Positions 7,755-18,104 of a stretch of 64,000 nt of DNA are shown one piece after another. The DNA lies in assembly GCF_004339725.1 (NCBI RefSeq), contig NZ_SMGK01000001.1:744001-808000 (forward strand), in the 5' to 3' direction. Origin of the DNA: Acidipila rosea (GTDB taxonomy: Bacteria > Acidobacteriota > Terriglobia > Terriglobales > Acidobacteriaceae). Below the pieces are notes generated by a model. It ran no database searches. It was not told the origin of the DNA and saw only the letters and a list, made by a program, of their open reading frames with translations. Position 1 is the stretch's first letter; each line of letters begins with the position of its first letter. The translations under genes and the position numbers were made by a program.

Positions 7755-10451
7755 ATGATGCCCCGCCCCCTTTACGTGTTTCTGCTCTTGCTCTGTGCGC
7801 TCACCATAGAAAGTCAGTCACAGAAGACACAGACGAGCACCACCGCCAGTTCCACGGCCGCAGCCCCTCGCGTCGAAGTGTCACTTCGCGATGGATGGCG
7901 CTTCAAACTCGGACCAGAATCCACAACAGAGCTCCAGGCTGAACCGGATGCGACATGGACAACCGTCAGCGTGCCTCACACTTGGAACCGCGTCGGCTAC
8001 TACAAGGACGCACCTGCATCGCACATTAACACCGCGCAGAACGTCGTCACCACGCAGGGCGTCGGATGGTACAAGCTCGCCTTTACGCCTCCAGCGAATG
8101 TGGCTGGCATGGAAAGCTTTCTGCAATTCGACGCAGCAAGCCGCATCGCGACCGTGTGGCTGAACGGCACCCTTCTTGGCACACACAAGGGGGGCTTCTC
8201 GCGCTTTCGCTTGGACAGCACCGCCGCGCTGAAACCGGGTCAGGAGAACAGGCTTACGGTGAAGGTTGACAACACAAAGCCCGCACCTGGAAGCTCGACC
8301 GCCGACGTACTACCGCTTACGGGAGACTTCTTCGTATACGGTGGCCTGTACCGCCCGGTAAGCCTGGTCTTCACCCGGAAGATGCACCTCGATCTCATGG
8401 ACTACGGCTCCTCCGGAGTGTATGCGAAGACGACGTCTCTGGCGTCTGGAAGGGCACAAGTAGACGTCCGCGCCAGGGTGCGCAACGACAGTGAGCAGAG
8501 CGGCACTGTGATGCTCCGAACCCTTCTGATTGACTTCATGGGCAACGTCGCGGCACAACAAGAGCAGACCGTCGCTGTGGAACCGGCGAGTGTGGCAGAG
8601 AGTATCGCAAGCCTGGCTGTGCCGCATCCGCATCTTTGGCAAGGTGTGGAGGATCCGTATCTGTACAGGCTGGTCGTGGAACTCTCAGACAAGTCCGGCC
8701 AGCTTGTGGACCGTATCTCTTCCCCCTTTGGCATCCGGCAGGTCCGATTCGATCCAAACGAGGGGCTGTTCCTGAACGGAAAGCACGTGACGGTGCATGG
8801 CGTGGGCTATCACCAGGATCGCGAAGGCAAGGGCTGGGCCTCGGAGCCTGCGGACGTTGCCGCAGATGAGGCAATGATGCGTGAGATGGGAGTCACCGGT
8901 ATACGCCTCACTCACTACCAGCATGGCGAGCCGATTCACGATCTCGCGGACCGGGACGGACTTGTGCTCTGGGACGAGATTCCCCTGGTAAGCCAGTGGA
9001 CCTTGGGCGAGAGCCTGCAGCCGACCGAAGGGCTTCGTGAGAACGCCCGGCAGCAACTGCGCGAGCTCATCGCGCAGAACTTCAATCATCCCTCGGTGAT
9101 CACCTGGTCCATCGGCAATGAGATCGATTTTGGGAACAGCATACCGGCCTTCGTGGGGAACAAGACAGGTGCCATTCCAGATCCCCTGCCACTACTCAAA
9201 GAGTTGAACCAGTTGGCGCATGAGCTGGACCCGAGCAGGCCCACAACGCTGGCAACCTGCTGTGAGGGGATACGCTACGCACCCGATACCGTCGTGCCCA
9301 TCACAGCCTCGGTCACCGACCTCTCCGGCGCAAACCGCTACTTCGGCTGGTATTATGGCATGCCCTCCGATTTGGGCCCTCATCTTGACGCCCTGCATCG
9401 CACTCGCCCGTTACAGCCCATGGCTGTAACGGAGTACGGCGCCGGGGGCGCTATCTCGCTGCACTCTGACAATGCGCTCGGTGGCCCGGAGTCTCGCAAT
9501 CGGCCCCAGGCGGAAGAATACCAGTCCTACATTCACGAGCAGAACTGGTCCACTCTGAGCAGCAAACCGTATCTGTGGGGTACGTTCCTATGGAACTCCT
9601 TCGACTTCGGTAGCACAAGGCGCAACGAGGGGAATGCCCAGGACATCAATACCAAGGGCATCGTCACCTTCGACCATAAGTACCGGAAAGACGCGTACTT
9701 CTTTTACAAGGCCAACTGGACGGCCACGCCTACTGTCCACATCAACTCCAGCCTTTATACCGAACGGGCCTACCGCGTAACAGATGTGCGGGTGTACAGC
9801 AACGCGCGAATGACATCGCTGCGAATCAACCGTAGGCTCGTTGGGGTGCTTGTAAATTGCCCGGAACGTATCTGTGTCTGGAAGGATGTCGTTCTCAGCC
9901 CCGGCACGAACAACATCGTCGCGAGTGGGTCGTTTCCCAACGGAGATGTGGAAGATAAAACGCAGTGGCATCTATCCGACGCTGCTGCGAAGACCGTGAA
10001 CATCGATTGCGGTGCTCTGGTCGCAGGGGATAGCGAAGGAAAACACTTTGGATCAGATACGTTCTTTGAAGGGGGAACGGCCGGTGCGATCTCCGGCCCG
10101 GCGGCTTGGGGAAGAGTTCCGGTTCCTCCGAAAATCGCCGGCACCAACAAGCAGGAGATAGCGGCCACCTACCGGTCCGGATCGTTCACCTATCGTATTT
10201 CTGTCGCTAACGGATCGCACCACGTCATCCTCACGTTTGTCGAGCCGTCTCTGCATCGCGGCGACCGCATCTTCGACGTCTTCGCGAACGGGCAGAAGGT
10301 TATCACCAATCTGGATGTGGCCGCCGCTGCCGGAGGTTCCCTCACCGCCTATCAAAGGGATTTCGAGGTGAAGGCCACGGATGGCATGGTGATTATTCAG
10401 TTTAGACCGAGCAAAGGCGACGCGATTGTCTCCGCGATAGAGGTGCAATAG
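7755..10451 (+). CDS. Secreted GH2 glycoside hydrolase (beta-galactosidase type) with malectin-like C-terminus
   Basis: 898 residues from the ATG at 7755; aggag at 7746-7750 supports this ATG or the adjacent one at 7758 over an earlier TTG. Signal peptide about 1-22. The GH2 sugar-binding, immunoglobulin-like and TIM-barrel domains follow. The acid/base Glu456 is in SIGNEIDFG and the nucleophile Glu560 in TEYGAGG, spaced as in the family. Residues from about 748 (DCGALVAGDSEG) to the end resemble a malectin/carbohydrate-binding domain. GH2 activities include beta-galactosidase, beta-mannosidase and beta-glucuronidase; the sequence alone does not decide. With the GH3 and esterase genes it completes a hemicellulose-type set. 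Confidence 0.92.
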   Translation: MMPRPLYVFLLLLCALTIESQSQKTQTSTTASSTAAAPRVEVSLRDGWRFKLGPESTTELQAEPDATWTTVSVPHTWNRVGYYKDAPASHINTAQNVVTTQGVGWYKLAFTPPANVAGMESFLQFDAASRIATVWLNGTLLGTHKGGFSRFRLDSTAALKPGQENRLTVKVDNTKPAPGSSTADVLPLTGDFFVYGGLYRPVSLVFTRKMHLDLMDYGSSGVYAKTTSLASGRAQVDVRARVRNDSEQSGTVMLRTLLIDFMGNVAAQQEQTVAVEPASVAESIASLAVPHPHLWQGVEDPYLYRLVVELSDKSGQLVDRISSPFGIRQVRFDPNEGLFLNGKHVTVHGVGYHQDREGKGWASEPADVAADEAMMREMGVTGIRLTHYQHGEPIHDLADRDGLVLWDEIPLVSQWTLGESLQPTEGLRENARQQLRELIAQNFNHPSVITWSIGNEIDFGNSIPAFVGNKTGAIPDPLPLLKELNQLAHELDPSRPTTLATCCEGIRYAPDTVVPITASVTDLSGANRYFGWYYGMPSDLGPHLDALHRTRPLQPMAVTEYGAGGAISLHSDNALGGPESRNRPQAEEYQSYIHEQNWSTLSSKPYLWGTFLWNSFDFGSTRRNEGNAQDINTKGIVTFDHKYRKDAYFFYKANWTATPTVHINSSLYTERAYRVTDVRVYSNARMTSLRINRRLVGVLVNCPERICVWKDVVLSPGTNNIVASGSFPNGDVEDKTQWHLSDAAAKTVNIDCGALVAGDSEGKHFGSDTFFEGGTAGAISGPAAWGRVPVPPKIAGTNKQEIAATYRSGSFTYRISVANGSHHVILTFVEPSLHRGDRIFDVFANGQKVITNLDVAAAAGGSLTAYQRDFEVKATDGMVIIQFRPSKGDAIVSAIEVQ

Positions 10452-10458
10452 CGTCGCA

Positions 10459-10482
10459 AGAGGCCGCAGGTGTGCGGCCTCT
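10459..10482. terminator. Hairpin between the GH2 gene and the convergent molybdenum hydroxylase
   Basis: Perfect 10-bp inverted repeat agaggccgca / tgcggcctct with a 4-base loop, starting 8 bases after the GH2 stop. There is no clear T run. From here to 10665 I see no gene. Confidence 0.5.
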
Positions 10483-10665
10483 AAGGGTGGGCTTGATCGC
10501 ACTGGCGAAAAATCGCCGCGCAGCCAAAAGCGCAAGGTGAAACGCCCACTCGAGGACAAGATACTTGCAGCCATTCTGCTTCCTGGCTTCATTGGATGGT
10601 CACCTGCTTCGGTGCCAGTCAAAGCTCCTTTGGACTTTTATTCAGGCCGCGGGACGGCGTAACTG

Positions 10666-12939
10666 CTAAATCGTGTACCCCGCCCGCTTGAATGGCATGG
10701 TTCGTACCCGCTCGCCGGTCGCCGCGAAAATTGCATTACCCAGCGCGGCAGCCAGAGGCGGAACACAAGGTTCACCCAGACCTGCGGGACGGAAGTCCGA
10801 TTGGATGAAATGGACGTCGACCGGTGGGGCGCTGGGCATCCTTAGAATTGGATAGCCAGTGAAGTTCGTCTGCTTGATACGGCCCTGCTCAGCTTCGATC
10901 TCCAGCCCCATGGCAGTGGACAAGGCATCGATGGCGCCTCCCTGGGCCTGGTTCTCGGCGCCGCTCATGTTGATGACGGGGCCGATGTCAGCGACTACGA
11001 TGATCTTGTGGACGGTGACGTGTTTCTGCGCATCGACGCTCAGCTCGACCGTTTCGGCGACATGGCCGCCATAGGCGCAACTGAAGGCGATCCCCAGTCC
11101 TCTGCCTGAAGGAAGCTTCTTGCCCCAGCCCGACTTTTCGGCAGCCATTTTGAGTACGCCGGCGGCCCGGCTGGCATTGTAGCTGCGGCTGGGATCGGGC
11201 GGCGGACCTTCGGACTTGGCCAGCGGACGGGCGAACCACTCCAGCAGAAACTCCACATGGTCGCGTCCCGCAGCTACAGAGAGTTCATGCAGGAAGCTTC
11301 CTGCCACGAACATCTGCACATTGTCAGTGGGGGCGCGCCACGGGCCACAGGGAATCTGCAGCGGCATCAGGCTGACGGCGTAGCGCACGTTTGGCGCCAT
11401 GTCTGTGGGGAAGCTGTTGTTGCTGCGCGCGCCACCGGAGACGGGACGGCTTCCGTCGGCCGAGAAAGAAACCAGATGGTTCTGGATGGCGGAGAGCTTG
11501 CCTGTCTTGTCGACTGCGCCCTTCAAAAAGTGATAGCCGCCAGCGCGGAAGAAGTCGTGCGCGAAATCGTCTTCGCGCTTCCATTGCAACTTGACCGGGG
11601 CGTTGACCTTCATGGCGATGGCTGCGGCTTCGCACATATAGTCGTTTGCCAGCCTGCGTCCAAAGCCTCCCCCGGCGCGCATCTGGTGAACCGTCACCTT
11701 CTCGTCGGGCAGATTCAACATCTTGGCGACCATTGCCAGGCCGCGATCCGCCTGCTGGGTAGGCGTCCAGATCTCCATGATGCCGTCATGCCACCATGCG
11801 GTGCTGTTCTGTGGCTCCAGCTGCTGATGCGAGACCATGGCGTAGTCGTAGGACGCCTCGACCACCTTGGCGGCGGAGCCAAAGGCGGTATCGACATCGC
11901 CGACATTGTTCGCCGGGGCCGGCATCTGAGCCCCGATCTCCTTGGCCTTAATCGCAGCCTGGGTAAGCGAATCCTTCGATGCTGAGCTCTCGTCCCAGTC
12001 CACTTTCAGGGCGGCCTTGGCCTTGAACGCTTCCCAGGTGGACTTTGCGATGACTGCCACGCCCGGCATCACCTCGGCCGGGGTGCCGGTACCGTCCAGC
12101 ACAAAGGCGTCCACTACGCCCGGCATCTTCTTGATCTCGTCCAGATTGGCGCTCTTAACCTTGCCGCCTACCGCAGGACACATGATGTAGTTGGCATACA
12201 GCATGCCCGGCATCTGCACATCGATGCCGAACAGGGGCTGGCCGGTGACGACCTTCAGGTTGTCGACCCCGGTAAAGCGCTTGCCCAGGAGCTTGTACTC
12301 GGCGCGTGACTTCAACTGCACTTTGGTCGGGTCGGGCACCGGTTGAGCCGACGCCGCCTTTGCCAAAGCACCATACGACAACTTGCGGCCCGAGGGCGTG
12401 TGAGTGACGACGCTGGCAGCGGCGCTGCATTCACTCACCGGCACCTTCCATTCTTTGGCCGCAGCGGCGATGAGCATGGCCCGCGCGGTGGCGCCGGCCT
12501 GACGCAACTGGTCCCAGGCGCGTGGGATGGAAGTGGAGCCACCGGCACCCTGATAGCCATAGACCTTGGAATTGATCGGCGCCTGGTCGACCTTCACTGT
12601 ATTCCAGTCGGCATCCAGCTCTTCGGCGATGATCAGACCGAAGGCGGTCTTGATCCCTTGACCGATCTCCGGCCCTTTGGAATAGAGGATAACGGTATTC
12701 TCAGGCGTAACCCGTACGAACGCATTGAGGTTGCTTGCGTCAGCTTCGGAGCTGTCTTCCGCCAGGGCTGCGCGCGTATCGAGCCGGAAAGCCAGCACCA
12801 GTCCGCCTCCGGCGAAGGTCGCCAATTTCAGGAAGGATCGCCGCCCCATCATTGCAACGGGAGGCGAGATGGTCTCCACCTCCGCGATCAGGGCCTGCAT
12901 ATCGGCATCAAATTGTGCGAATGTTTCACTCGCCGGCAT
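10666..12939 (-). CDS. Molybdopterin-binding subunit of a xanthine dehydrogenase-family hydroxylase (isoquinoline 1-oxidoreductase beta type)
   Basis: 757 residues, the usual length for the IorB/aldehyde dehydrogenase large subunit class. A twin-arginine motif (RRSFLK, about residues 33-38) followed by a hydrophobic stretch indicates folded export to the periplasm. Family blocks include GPEIGQGIKTAFG, GQPLFGIDVQMPG, AGGGFGRRLANDY and GLGEPCVPP near the end, where the molybdenum-ligand Glu lies. It should hydroxylate a heterocycle or oxidise an aldehyde with water as oxygen source. The start codon overlaps the end of the [2Fe-2S] subunit gene by 14 bases, so the two are co-translated. Electron acceptor, probably a cytochrome c, and substrate are unknown. 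Confidence 0.93.
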   Translation of the reverse strand: MPASETFAQFDADMQALIAEVETISPPVAMMGRRSFLKLATFAGGGLVLAFRLDTRAALAEDSSEADASNLNAFVRVTPENTVILYSKGPEIGQGIKTAFGLIIAEELDADWNTVKVDQAPINSKVYGYQGAGGSTSIPRAWDQLRQAGATARAMLIAAAAKEWKVPVSECSAAASVVTHTPSGRKLSYGALAKAASAQPVPDPTKVQLKSRAEYKLLGKRFTGVDNLKVVTGQPLFGIDVQMPGMLYANYIMCPAVGGKVKSANLDEIKKMPGVVDAFVLDGTGTPAEVMPGVAVIAKSTWEAFKAKAALKVDWDESSASKDSLTQAAIKAKEIGAQMPAPANNVGDVDTAFGSAAKVVEASYDYAMVSHQQLEPQNSTAWWHDGIMEIWTPTQQADRGLAMVAKMLNLPDEKVTVHQMRAGGGFGRRLANDYMCEAAAIAMKVNAPVKLQWKREDDFAHDFFRAGGYHFLKGAVDKTGKLSAIQNHLVSFSADGSRPVSGGARSNNSFPTDMAPNVRYAVSLMPLQIPCGPWRAPTDNVQMFVAGSFLHELSVAAGRDHVEFLLEWFARPLAKSEGPPPDPSRSYNASRAAGVLKMAAEKSGWGKKLPSGRGLGIAFSCAYGGHVAETVELSVDAQKHVTVHKIIVVADIGPVINMSGAENQAQGGAIDALSTAMGLEIEAEQGRIKQTNFTGYPILRMPSAPPVDVHFIQSDFRPAGLGEPCVPPLAAALGNAIFAATGERVRTMPFKRAGYTI

Positions 12940-13414
12940 GGACTTCTCCTTTCGTCTCCGCCGGAGACCCGGCAGCCTGATGGATCGCCGCCTTGATGCG
13001 GTTGTATGTGGCGCAGCGGCAGATATTTCCGGTCATCGCCTCTTCGATCTCGGCGTCAGTCGGCTTGGGATGAAGCGCGAGCAGTGACGCCGCGCTGAGG
13101 ATCTGGCCGCCCTGGCAATAACCGCACTGGGCGACGTCAAGGTCGATCCACGCCTGCTGCAATGCATGCAGTTTGCCGTTCTCTCCCAATCCTTCGATGG
13201 TGGTGATGTTGCCGGTCACGGCGGAGACGGGCGTCAGGCAGGAACGAATGGCGGTCCCATCCATGAGCACCGTGCAGGCACCGCACAGGCCAATGCCACA
13301 GCCGTACTTGGTGCCTTTCATGTCGAGTTCGTCGCGCAGCACCCATAGCAATGGGGTGTCCTCAGCGGCGTCGACCGTTCGAGGCTTCCGATTGATATTA
13401 AGTTGGAACGGCAT
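12926..13414 (-). CDS. [2Fe-2S] subunit of the molybdenum hydroxylase (isoquinoline 1-oxidoreductase alpha type)
   Basis: 162 residues, full length for this class. The plant-ferredoxin cluster ligands appear as CGIGLCGAC plus a later Cys in RSCLTP, and the second, C-terminal cluster as CGYCQGGQI and CRC. It has no signal peptide, as expected if it is carried out by the Tat signal of its partner. It passes electrons from the molybdenum centre of the 757-residue subunit. No FAD subunit gene is adjacent, which is normal for the IorAB type. Confidence 0.93.
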   Translation of the reverse strand: MPFQLNINRKPRTVDAAEDTPLLWVLRDELDMKGTKYGCGIGLCGACTVLMDGTAIRSCLTPVSAVTGNITTIEGLGENGKLHALQQAWIDLDVAQCGYCQGGQILSAASLLALHPKPTDAEIEEAMTGNICRCATYNRIKAAIHQAAGSPAETKGEVHAGE

Positions 13415-13902
13415 GTGATCTCACCTCACAGAACATGAAGAAGGGATATTTTCAAAGAGAAACCGATACGGGAGTAATAGCTCACAACATATCACTTTTG
13501 GCTGATTGATCGCTCTCAAAGTTATGGTCGACTACCACCACTTCGCCGAGAGAAATGGACTTCATCCGTGTCAGCCTGTGATGCCGTGAACGCGCCAGAA
13601 TCGGAATGAAGGCTGACTTATTTACATAGACGGATCTCTCTGTCATTTAGCTTCATGATTTACGCTGCTCGTGGAGCGAATCAAGTGCCTGAAAATGGGT
13701 TCGCCGTTCCGAGTGGCGCTGCGATTTACAGAAACCATCAGATATTTCCGCGCGCCACCTCCCACAGGAATGGCAGATGTTTCCTCTGCAAAACGAGATG
13801 GGGTAGGGCTAAAGATCGCGTTCGCTACTCAACCGCTTGTGGCTGGCCGGTTATCGACCGCCAGGCAAGTCGATATCCTTAGCTCTTGAAAAACGCCAAT
13901 AG
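13415..13902. other. Gene-free stretch at the outer edge of the decayed island
   Basis: About 490 bases between the hydroxylase operon and the first hsdR remnant. The promoter of the hydroxylase operon must lie at its left end. Short open frames here lack ribosome-binding sites and recognisable content. I found no repeat of the tRNA-Asn end that could mark the other attachment site. Confidence 0.5.
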
Positions 13903-14388
13903 GTCTGCATTGATCGTTTCCGCTTGGTCGAAGCTCTGATTGCCGAACTTACCGAGCACAACCCGGTATTACAAAGAATCAAGCGGGGCGAAGCTATCAG
14001 TGCTGATGAAGCTGACCAACTGGCCGAGTTACTGCACGAGGAACATCCGCATATCACGGAGGATCTGCTGCGCCAGGTCTACAAGAATCGCAAGGCCCAT
14101 TTTCTCCAATTCATTCGTCACATCCTCGGTATCGAAGTGCTGAAGAGCTTCCCGGATGAAGTGAGCGCCGCTTTTGATCAGTTCATCCGCGCGCACACCA
14201 CTCTTTCCAGCCGACAGATGGAATTTCTCAATCTGCTGAAGAACTTCATCATCGAGCGCGAAAAGGTGGAAAAGAAAGACCTAATCAATGCGCCATTCAC
14301 GGTAATTCATCCGCAAGGCATTCGCGGCGTGTTTAGTCCTTCAGAAATCAACGAGATCTTGCAGCTGACCGAAGGGTTAGCTGCCTAA
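13903..14388 (+). pseudogene. hsdR: C-terminal remnant of type I restriction subunit HsdR
   Basis: An open frame begins after a TAG at 13900-13902 and has no plausible start codon or ribosome-binding site. The translated part matches the C-terminal helical domain of EcoEI-type HsdR: ELTEHNPVLQRIKRGE, then HITEDLLRQVYKNR, then SSRQMEFLNLLKNFI, and the closing APFTVIHPQGIRGVF. The nuclease and DEAD-box motor domains, some 700 residues, are gone. It stops 15 bases before the hsdM remnant, the spacing of an intact operon, so this was once a type I restriction locus. Confidence 0.85.
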
Positions 14389-14403
14389 GGAACAGGTAAT
14401 TCC

Positions 14404-14720
14404 ATGCTGCAAAACAGTCCCGAACTCAAGAGCAAAATCGACCAGCTTTGGAACAAGTTCTGGAGCGGGGGTATCAGCAACCCTCTTACCGCCATCGAGC
14501 AGATCACCTATCTGCTGTTCATGAAGCGTCTCGATGATCTGGATCGCAATCGCCAGTCTAGTGCAGAGTTTACAGGCGAAAGTTACGTTTCAAAATTCGA
14601 GGGAACTTGGATTCCCCCCGAGTACCGCACTCAGTCGGAGCCTGACAAATTCGCCATCGATAGGCGCACCCTACGTTGGAGCGAGTTCAAACATATGCAG
14701 GCCGAAGAGATGCTGCAGCA
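14404..14720 (+). pseudogene. hsdM: N-terminal remnant of type I methyltransferase subunit HsdM
   Basis: The ATG at 14404 has an aaggaaca site upstream and the translation begins like HsdM: DQLWNKFWSGGISNP, then IEQITYLLFMKRLDDLD, then WSEFKHMQAEEML. About 105 residues match before homology stops near 14720; the frame then runs only to a stop at 14772. The methyltransferase catalytic domain with its NPPF motif is absent. The break point is exactly where integrase sequence starts in another frame, so a deletion joined the two genes. Confidence 0.87.
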
Positions 14721-15890
<1,170 letters not shown>

Positions 15891-15931
15891 TGTTTTGGTG
15901 CGGGTGGAACAAATCCGCTTCTGTGGTTATA

Positions 15932-17269
15932 TCAAAGGCTCGGGGATGCGTCAAAGTCGGCCCGATTACGGGGCGTCCGGGCTCCCGTTCTGACCAGCAG
16001 CGCTTCGGCCACCCGACGGCCCGACTTCAGCGCGCCATTGATCGATGGCGTCTCCTGCGCATCGCCGCAGAGATAGATTCCGTCCTCCACCGGCCGCACC
16101 GGCCCTGACTGCCATTGCGTAGCCTTGGCAAAGGGAAGCGCATATTGGATCGGATAGCCTCCAATCACCCGCCAGTTGTTCGCCGTCCTGCCAAACCATC
16201 GCGCCGCGTGGTCTCGAACCTCTCTTTCGAGCAGGGCCATTCCTTCGTCCGAATCGGGTGCCTGCTCCACCACGCTTGCGGCGATCAGTTCCGCTCCCGG
16301 TGGCGCATACTGCGAGGAAACGCGGCTCATCACCGCCAGATTGTTGATAGGGCCCGCCTGTGCGCCTTCGCCGTTCAGCACGATAATAGGCTCGTCCACC
16401 GGAGAGCTTTCTGCCGCGTAGTAAAACGTGGTCGTCTGGTTCCACTTGCGGGGCTTGGGCAAAAACTTGCTCTTGGCCGCCAGTCCGCTCAGCAGGGGAA
16501 TGCAGTCATGCTCCGCAACCGCCAGCACCAGAATGGCTGCTTCGATAATCCCTTTTGTATCTGTCTCGATCGCAAACTGGCGATTGCTTCTTGTGATCCG
16601 CCTTACCTTCGCATGGGTCAGCAGTGTTCCGGCTTTCAGTTGTGCCGCGAGCTGCCGTGGAAGCTCCTCCATGCCATTCTCGGGCACAGCGGTCTGGCCG
16701 CTGGCAAACATTCGAAACAGAAATTCAAAGAAGCGGCTGGATGTTCCCAGCTCACGCTCTAGAAAAACGCCGCCGAAAAATGGAATGAAGAATCGCTCAA
16801 GGATTGCCGCAGAGAAGCCGAACTCCTGCAGGAACTTCATCGTCGTATTTTCAGGATGAGCGAAGATGTCAGCAGTTTCGCCCGCCATCACATACGAGCG
16901 CAGCTTGGCGACGCGCAGCTTGTCCTGCAGCGGAATGACATTATCGAGGGCAAACCTCATCGCTGCCAGTGGTTCGCGAAAGGGATCGGCAAAGCGATGG
17001 AACCTCTCATCATGCCGCACCAGCGCCCCGGGGCGCAGTGGCCGCAGCTTCAAAGCCTCGTAGTCAAATGCCCGCTCCGCTTCCGGATACCTGGTAAGCA
17101 TCACCTGGAAGCCGCGATCGAGCCTGAAACCTTCGACAATGTCTGTACGGATACGACCACCCGGTGCATCTGCCGCTTCGATCAGGGTGACGTCCACTCC
17201 GGCGCCTTCCAGCGTAAGCGCACAGTTCAGGCCTGCAAGTCCCGCCCCGATGATTGCTATCTCTGTCAT
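15932..17269 (-). CDS. NAD(P)/FAD-dependent oxidoreductase, amine oxidase-like
   Basis: 445 residues. A dinucleotide-binding motif GAGLAGL (residues 8-14) and the following LIEAADAPGGRIRT are those of the flavin amine oxidase/phytoene desaturase/protoporphyrinogen oxidase superfamily, and YLCGDAQETPSING near the end is the second FAD-contact block. There is no signal peptide. The substrate is not indicated. An upstream small gene (17280-17474) ends 10 bases before this start and is probably co-transcribed. Confidence 0.88.
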   Translation of the reverse strand: MTEIAIIGAGLAGLNCALTLEGAGVDVTLIEAADAPGGRIRTDIVEGFRLDRGFQVMLTRYPEAERAFDYEALKLRPLRPGALVRHDERFHRFADPFREPLAAMRFALDNVIPLQDKLRVAKLRSYVMAGETADIFAHPENTTMKFLQEFGFSAAILERFFIPFFGGVFLERELGTSSRFFEFLFRMFASGQTAVPENGMEELPRQLAAQLKAGTLLTHAKVRRITRSNRQFAIETDTKGIIEAAILVLAVAEHDCIPLLSGLAAKSKFLPKPRKWNQTTTFYYAAESSPVDEPIIVLNGEGAQAGPINNLAVMSRVSSQYAPPGAELIAASVVEQAPDSDEGMALLEREVRDHAARWFGRTANNWRVIGGYPIQYALPFAKATQWQSGPVRPVEDGIYLCGDAQETPSINGALKSGRRVAEALLVRTGARTPRNRADFDASPSL

Positions 17270-17279
17270 TGATCTGATT

Positions 17280-17474
17280 TTAGTATGCAGCCTTTTCGAG
17301 CTGGCCTCTCGCCTCAGTCACATGCTGGGTGAGGCCATCCATTTGAATGCACGATTCATCGGCAGCGAAGCCTGGGAGCAGCAGCGCCCAACAGAGATAT
17401 TCTTCCAGCGCTTCGCAGTAGCGTTCCGGTTCTGCGGGTTGCGCGCCAGTTAAGGTGCAGTGTACGGGCTGCAT
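17280..17474 (-). CDS. Small protein of unknown function upstream of the flavin oxidoreductase
   Basis: 64 residues from an ATG at 17474 with aggag four bases upstream, a well-placed ribosome-binding site. It ends 10 bases before the oxidoreductase start on the same strand, typical operon spacing. The protein is acidic with three Cys residues (VHCTLTG, RYCEALEEY, ESCIQMDG) and contains YLCWALLLPGF; there is no membrane segment or known motif. The context, more than the sequence, makes it a likely gene. Confidence 0.5.
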   Translation of the reverse strand: MQPVHCTLTGAQPAEPERYCEALEEYLCWALLLPGFAADESCIQMDGLTQHVTEARGQLEKAAY

Positions 17475-17658
17475 CCGTCTCCTGTCGATGCACGGGTTCG
17501 TGCGCAGGTGGGTATTGCTGCAGCGCATCGTAAATTTACACACAAGTTTCGTGCCAAATCCATTCCTTGGAGAGAGATTCGCATCTTATCTCTGGTAGCA
17601 CGTTGCGGTTTTCACTCACCCAGCGAGGCTGCGAACGACGCGCAAACAGGAGCAGTAA

Positions 17659-18075
17659 ATGCCGAAAGCAATAGGAGTCACGCTCGAAGAGGCTCGCCGC
17701 ATCATTGCGGCGGCGAAAGATAAGGCTGCCGAGATCAAGCAGCCCATGAACATTGCTGTGGTGGATGAGGGAGCCAATCTTGTCGCTTTTGAGCGCATGG
17801 ATGGAGCATGGATCGGCAGCATCGACATTGCACAGAAAAAAGCCTTCACCTCCCGTGCGTTCGATCTCGATACGAAGACACTTGGCGAGAACTCCCAGTC
17901 CGGCAATCAGTTCTTTGGTATTCATGCCTCGAATAACGGAAAAGTCATGATCTTCGCGGGCGGCGTTCCGCTCAAGCGCAATGGAGAAGTGGTCGGTGCA
18001 ATTGGCATTAGTGGTGGTTCCGGCGTCCAGGATCAGACCGTCGCGGAAGCAGGCGCAGCCGCCTTCGCTAAGTAA
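17659..18075 (+). CDS. GlcG/HbpS family protein
   Basis: 138 residues, the usual length of this family (PF03928). Typical segments are TLEEARRIIAAAKDKA, NIAVVDEGANLVAFERMDGA and the closing GAIGISGGSGVQDQTVAEAG. Members bind haem or small organic acids, and many sit beside dehydrogenases with unknown help from them. No signal peptide is present, so it is cytoplasmic. An aggag site precedes the ATG. The formaldehyde dehydrogenase gene starts 29 bases after it, so the two form an operon and probably share a substrate or redox role. Confidence 0.88.
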   Translation: MPKAIGVTLEEARRIIAAAKDKAAEIKQPMNIAVVDEGANLVAFERMDGAWIGSIDIAQKKAFTSRAFDLDTKTLGENSQSGNQFFGIHASNNGKVMIFAGGVPLKRNGEVVGAIGISGGSGVQDQTVAEAGAAAFAK

Positions 18076-18104
18076 ATCATCAACAGCAGCAACAGGAGAA
18101 AAAG

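Noticed and set aside
11257..11985. 242-codon plus-strand frame opposite the molybdenum hydroxylase
   Set aside because: It is a shadow of the minus-strand gene, which shows all family blocks.
13655..13889. Two short plus-strand frames before the hsdR remnant
   Set aside because: Both lack ribosome-binding sites and recognisable content; they lie in decayed island DNA.
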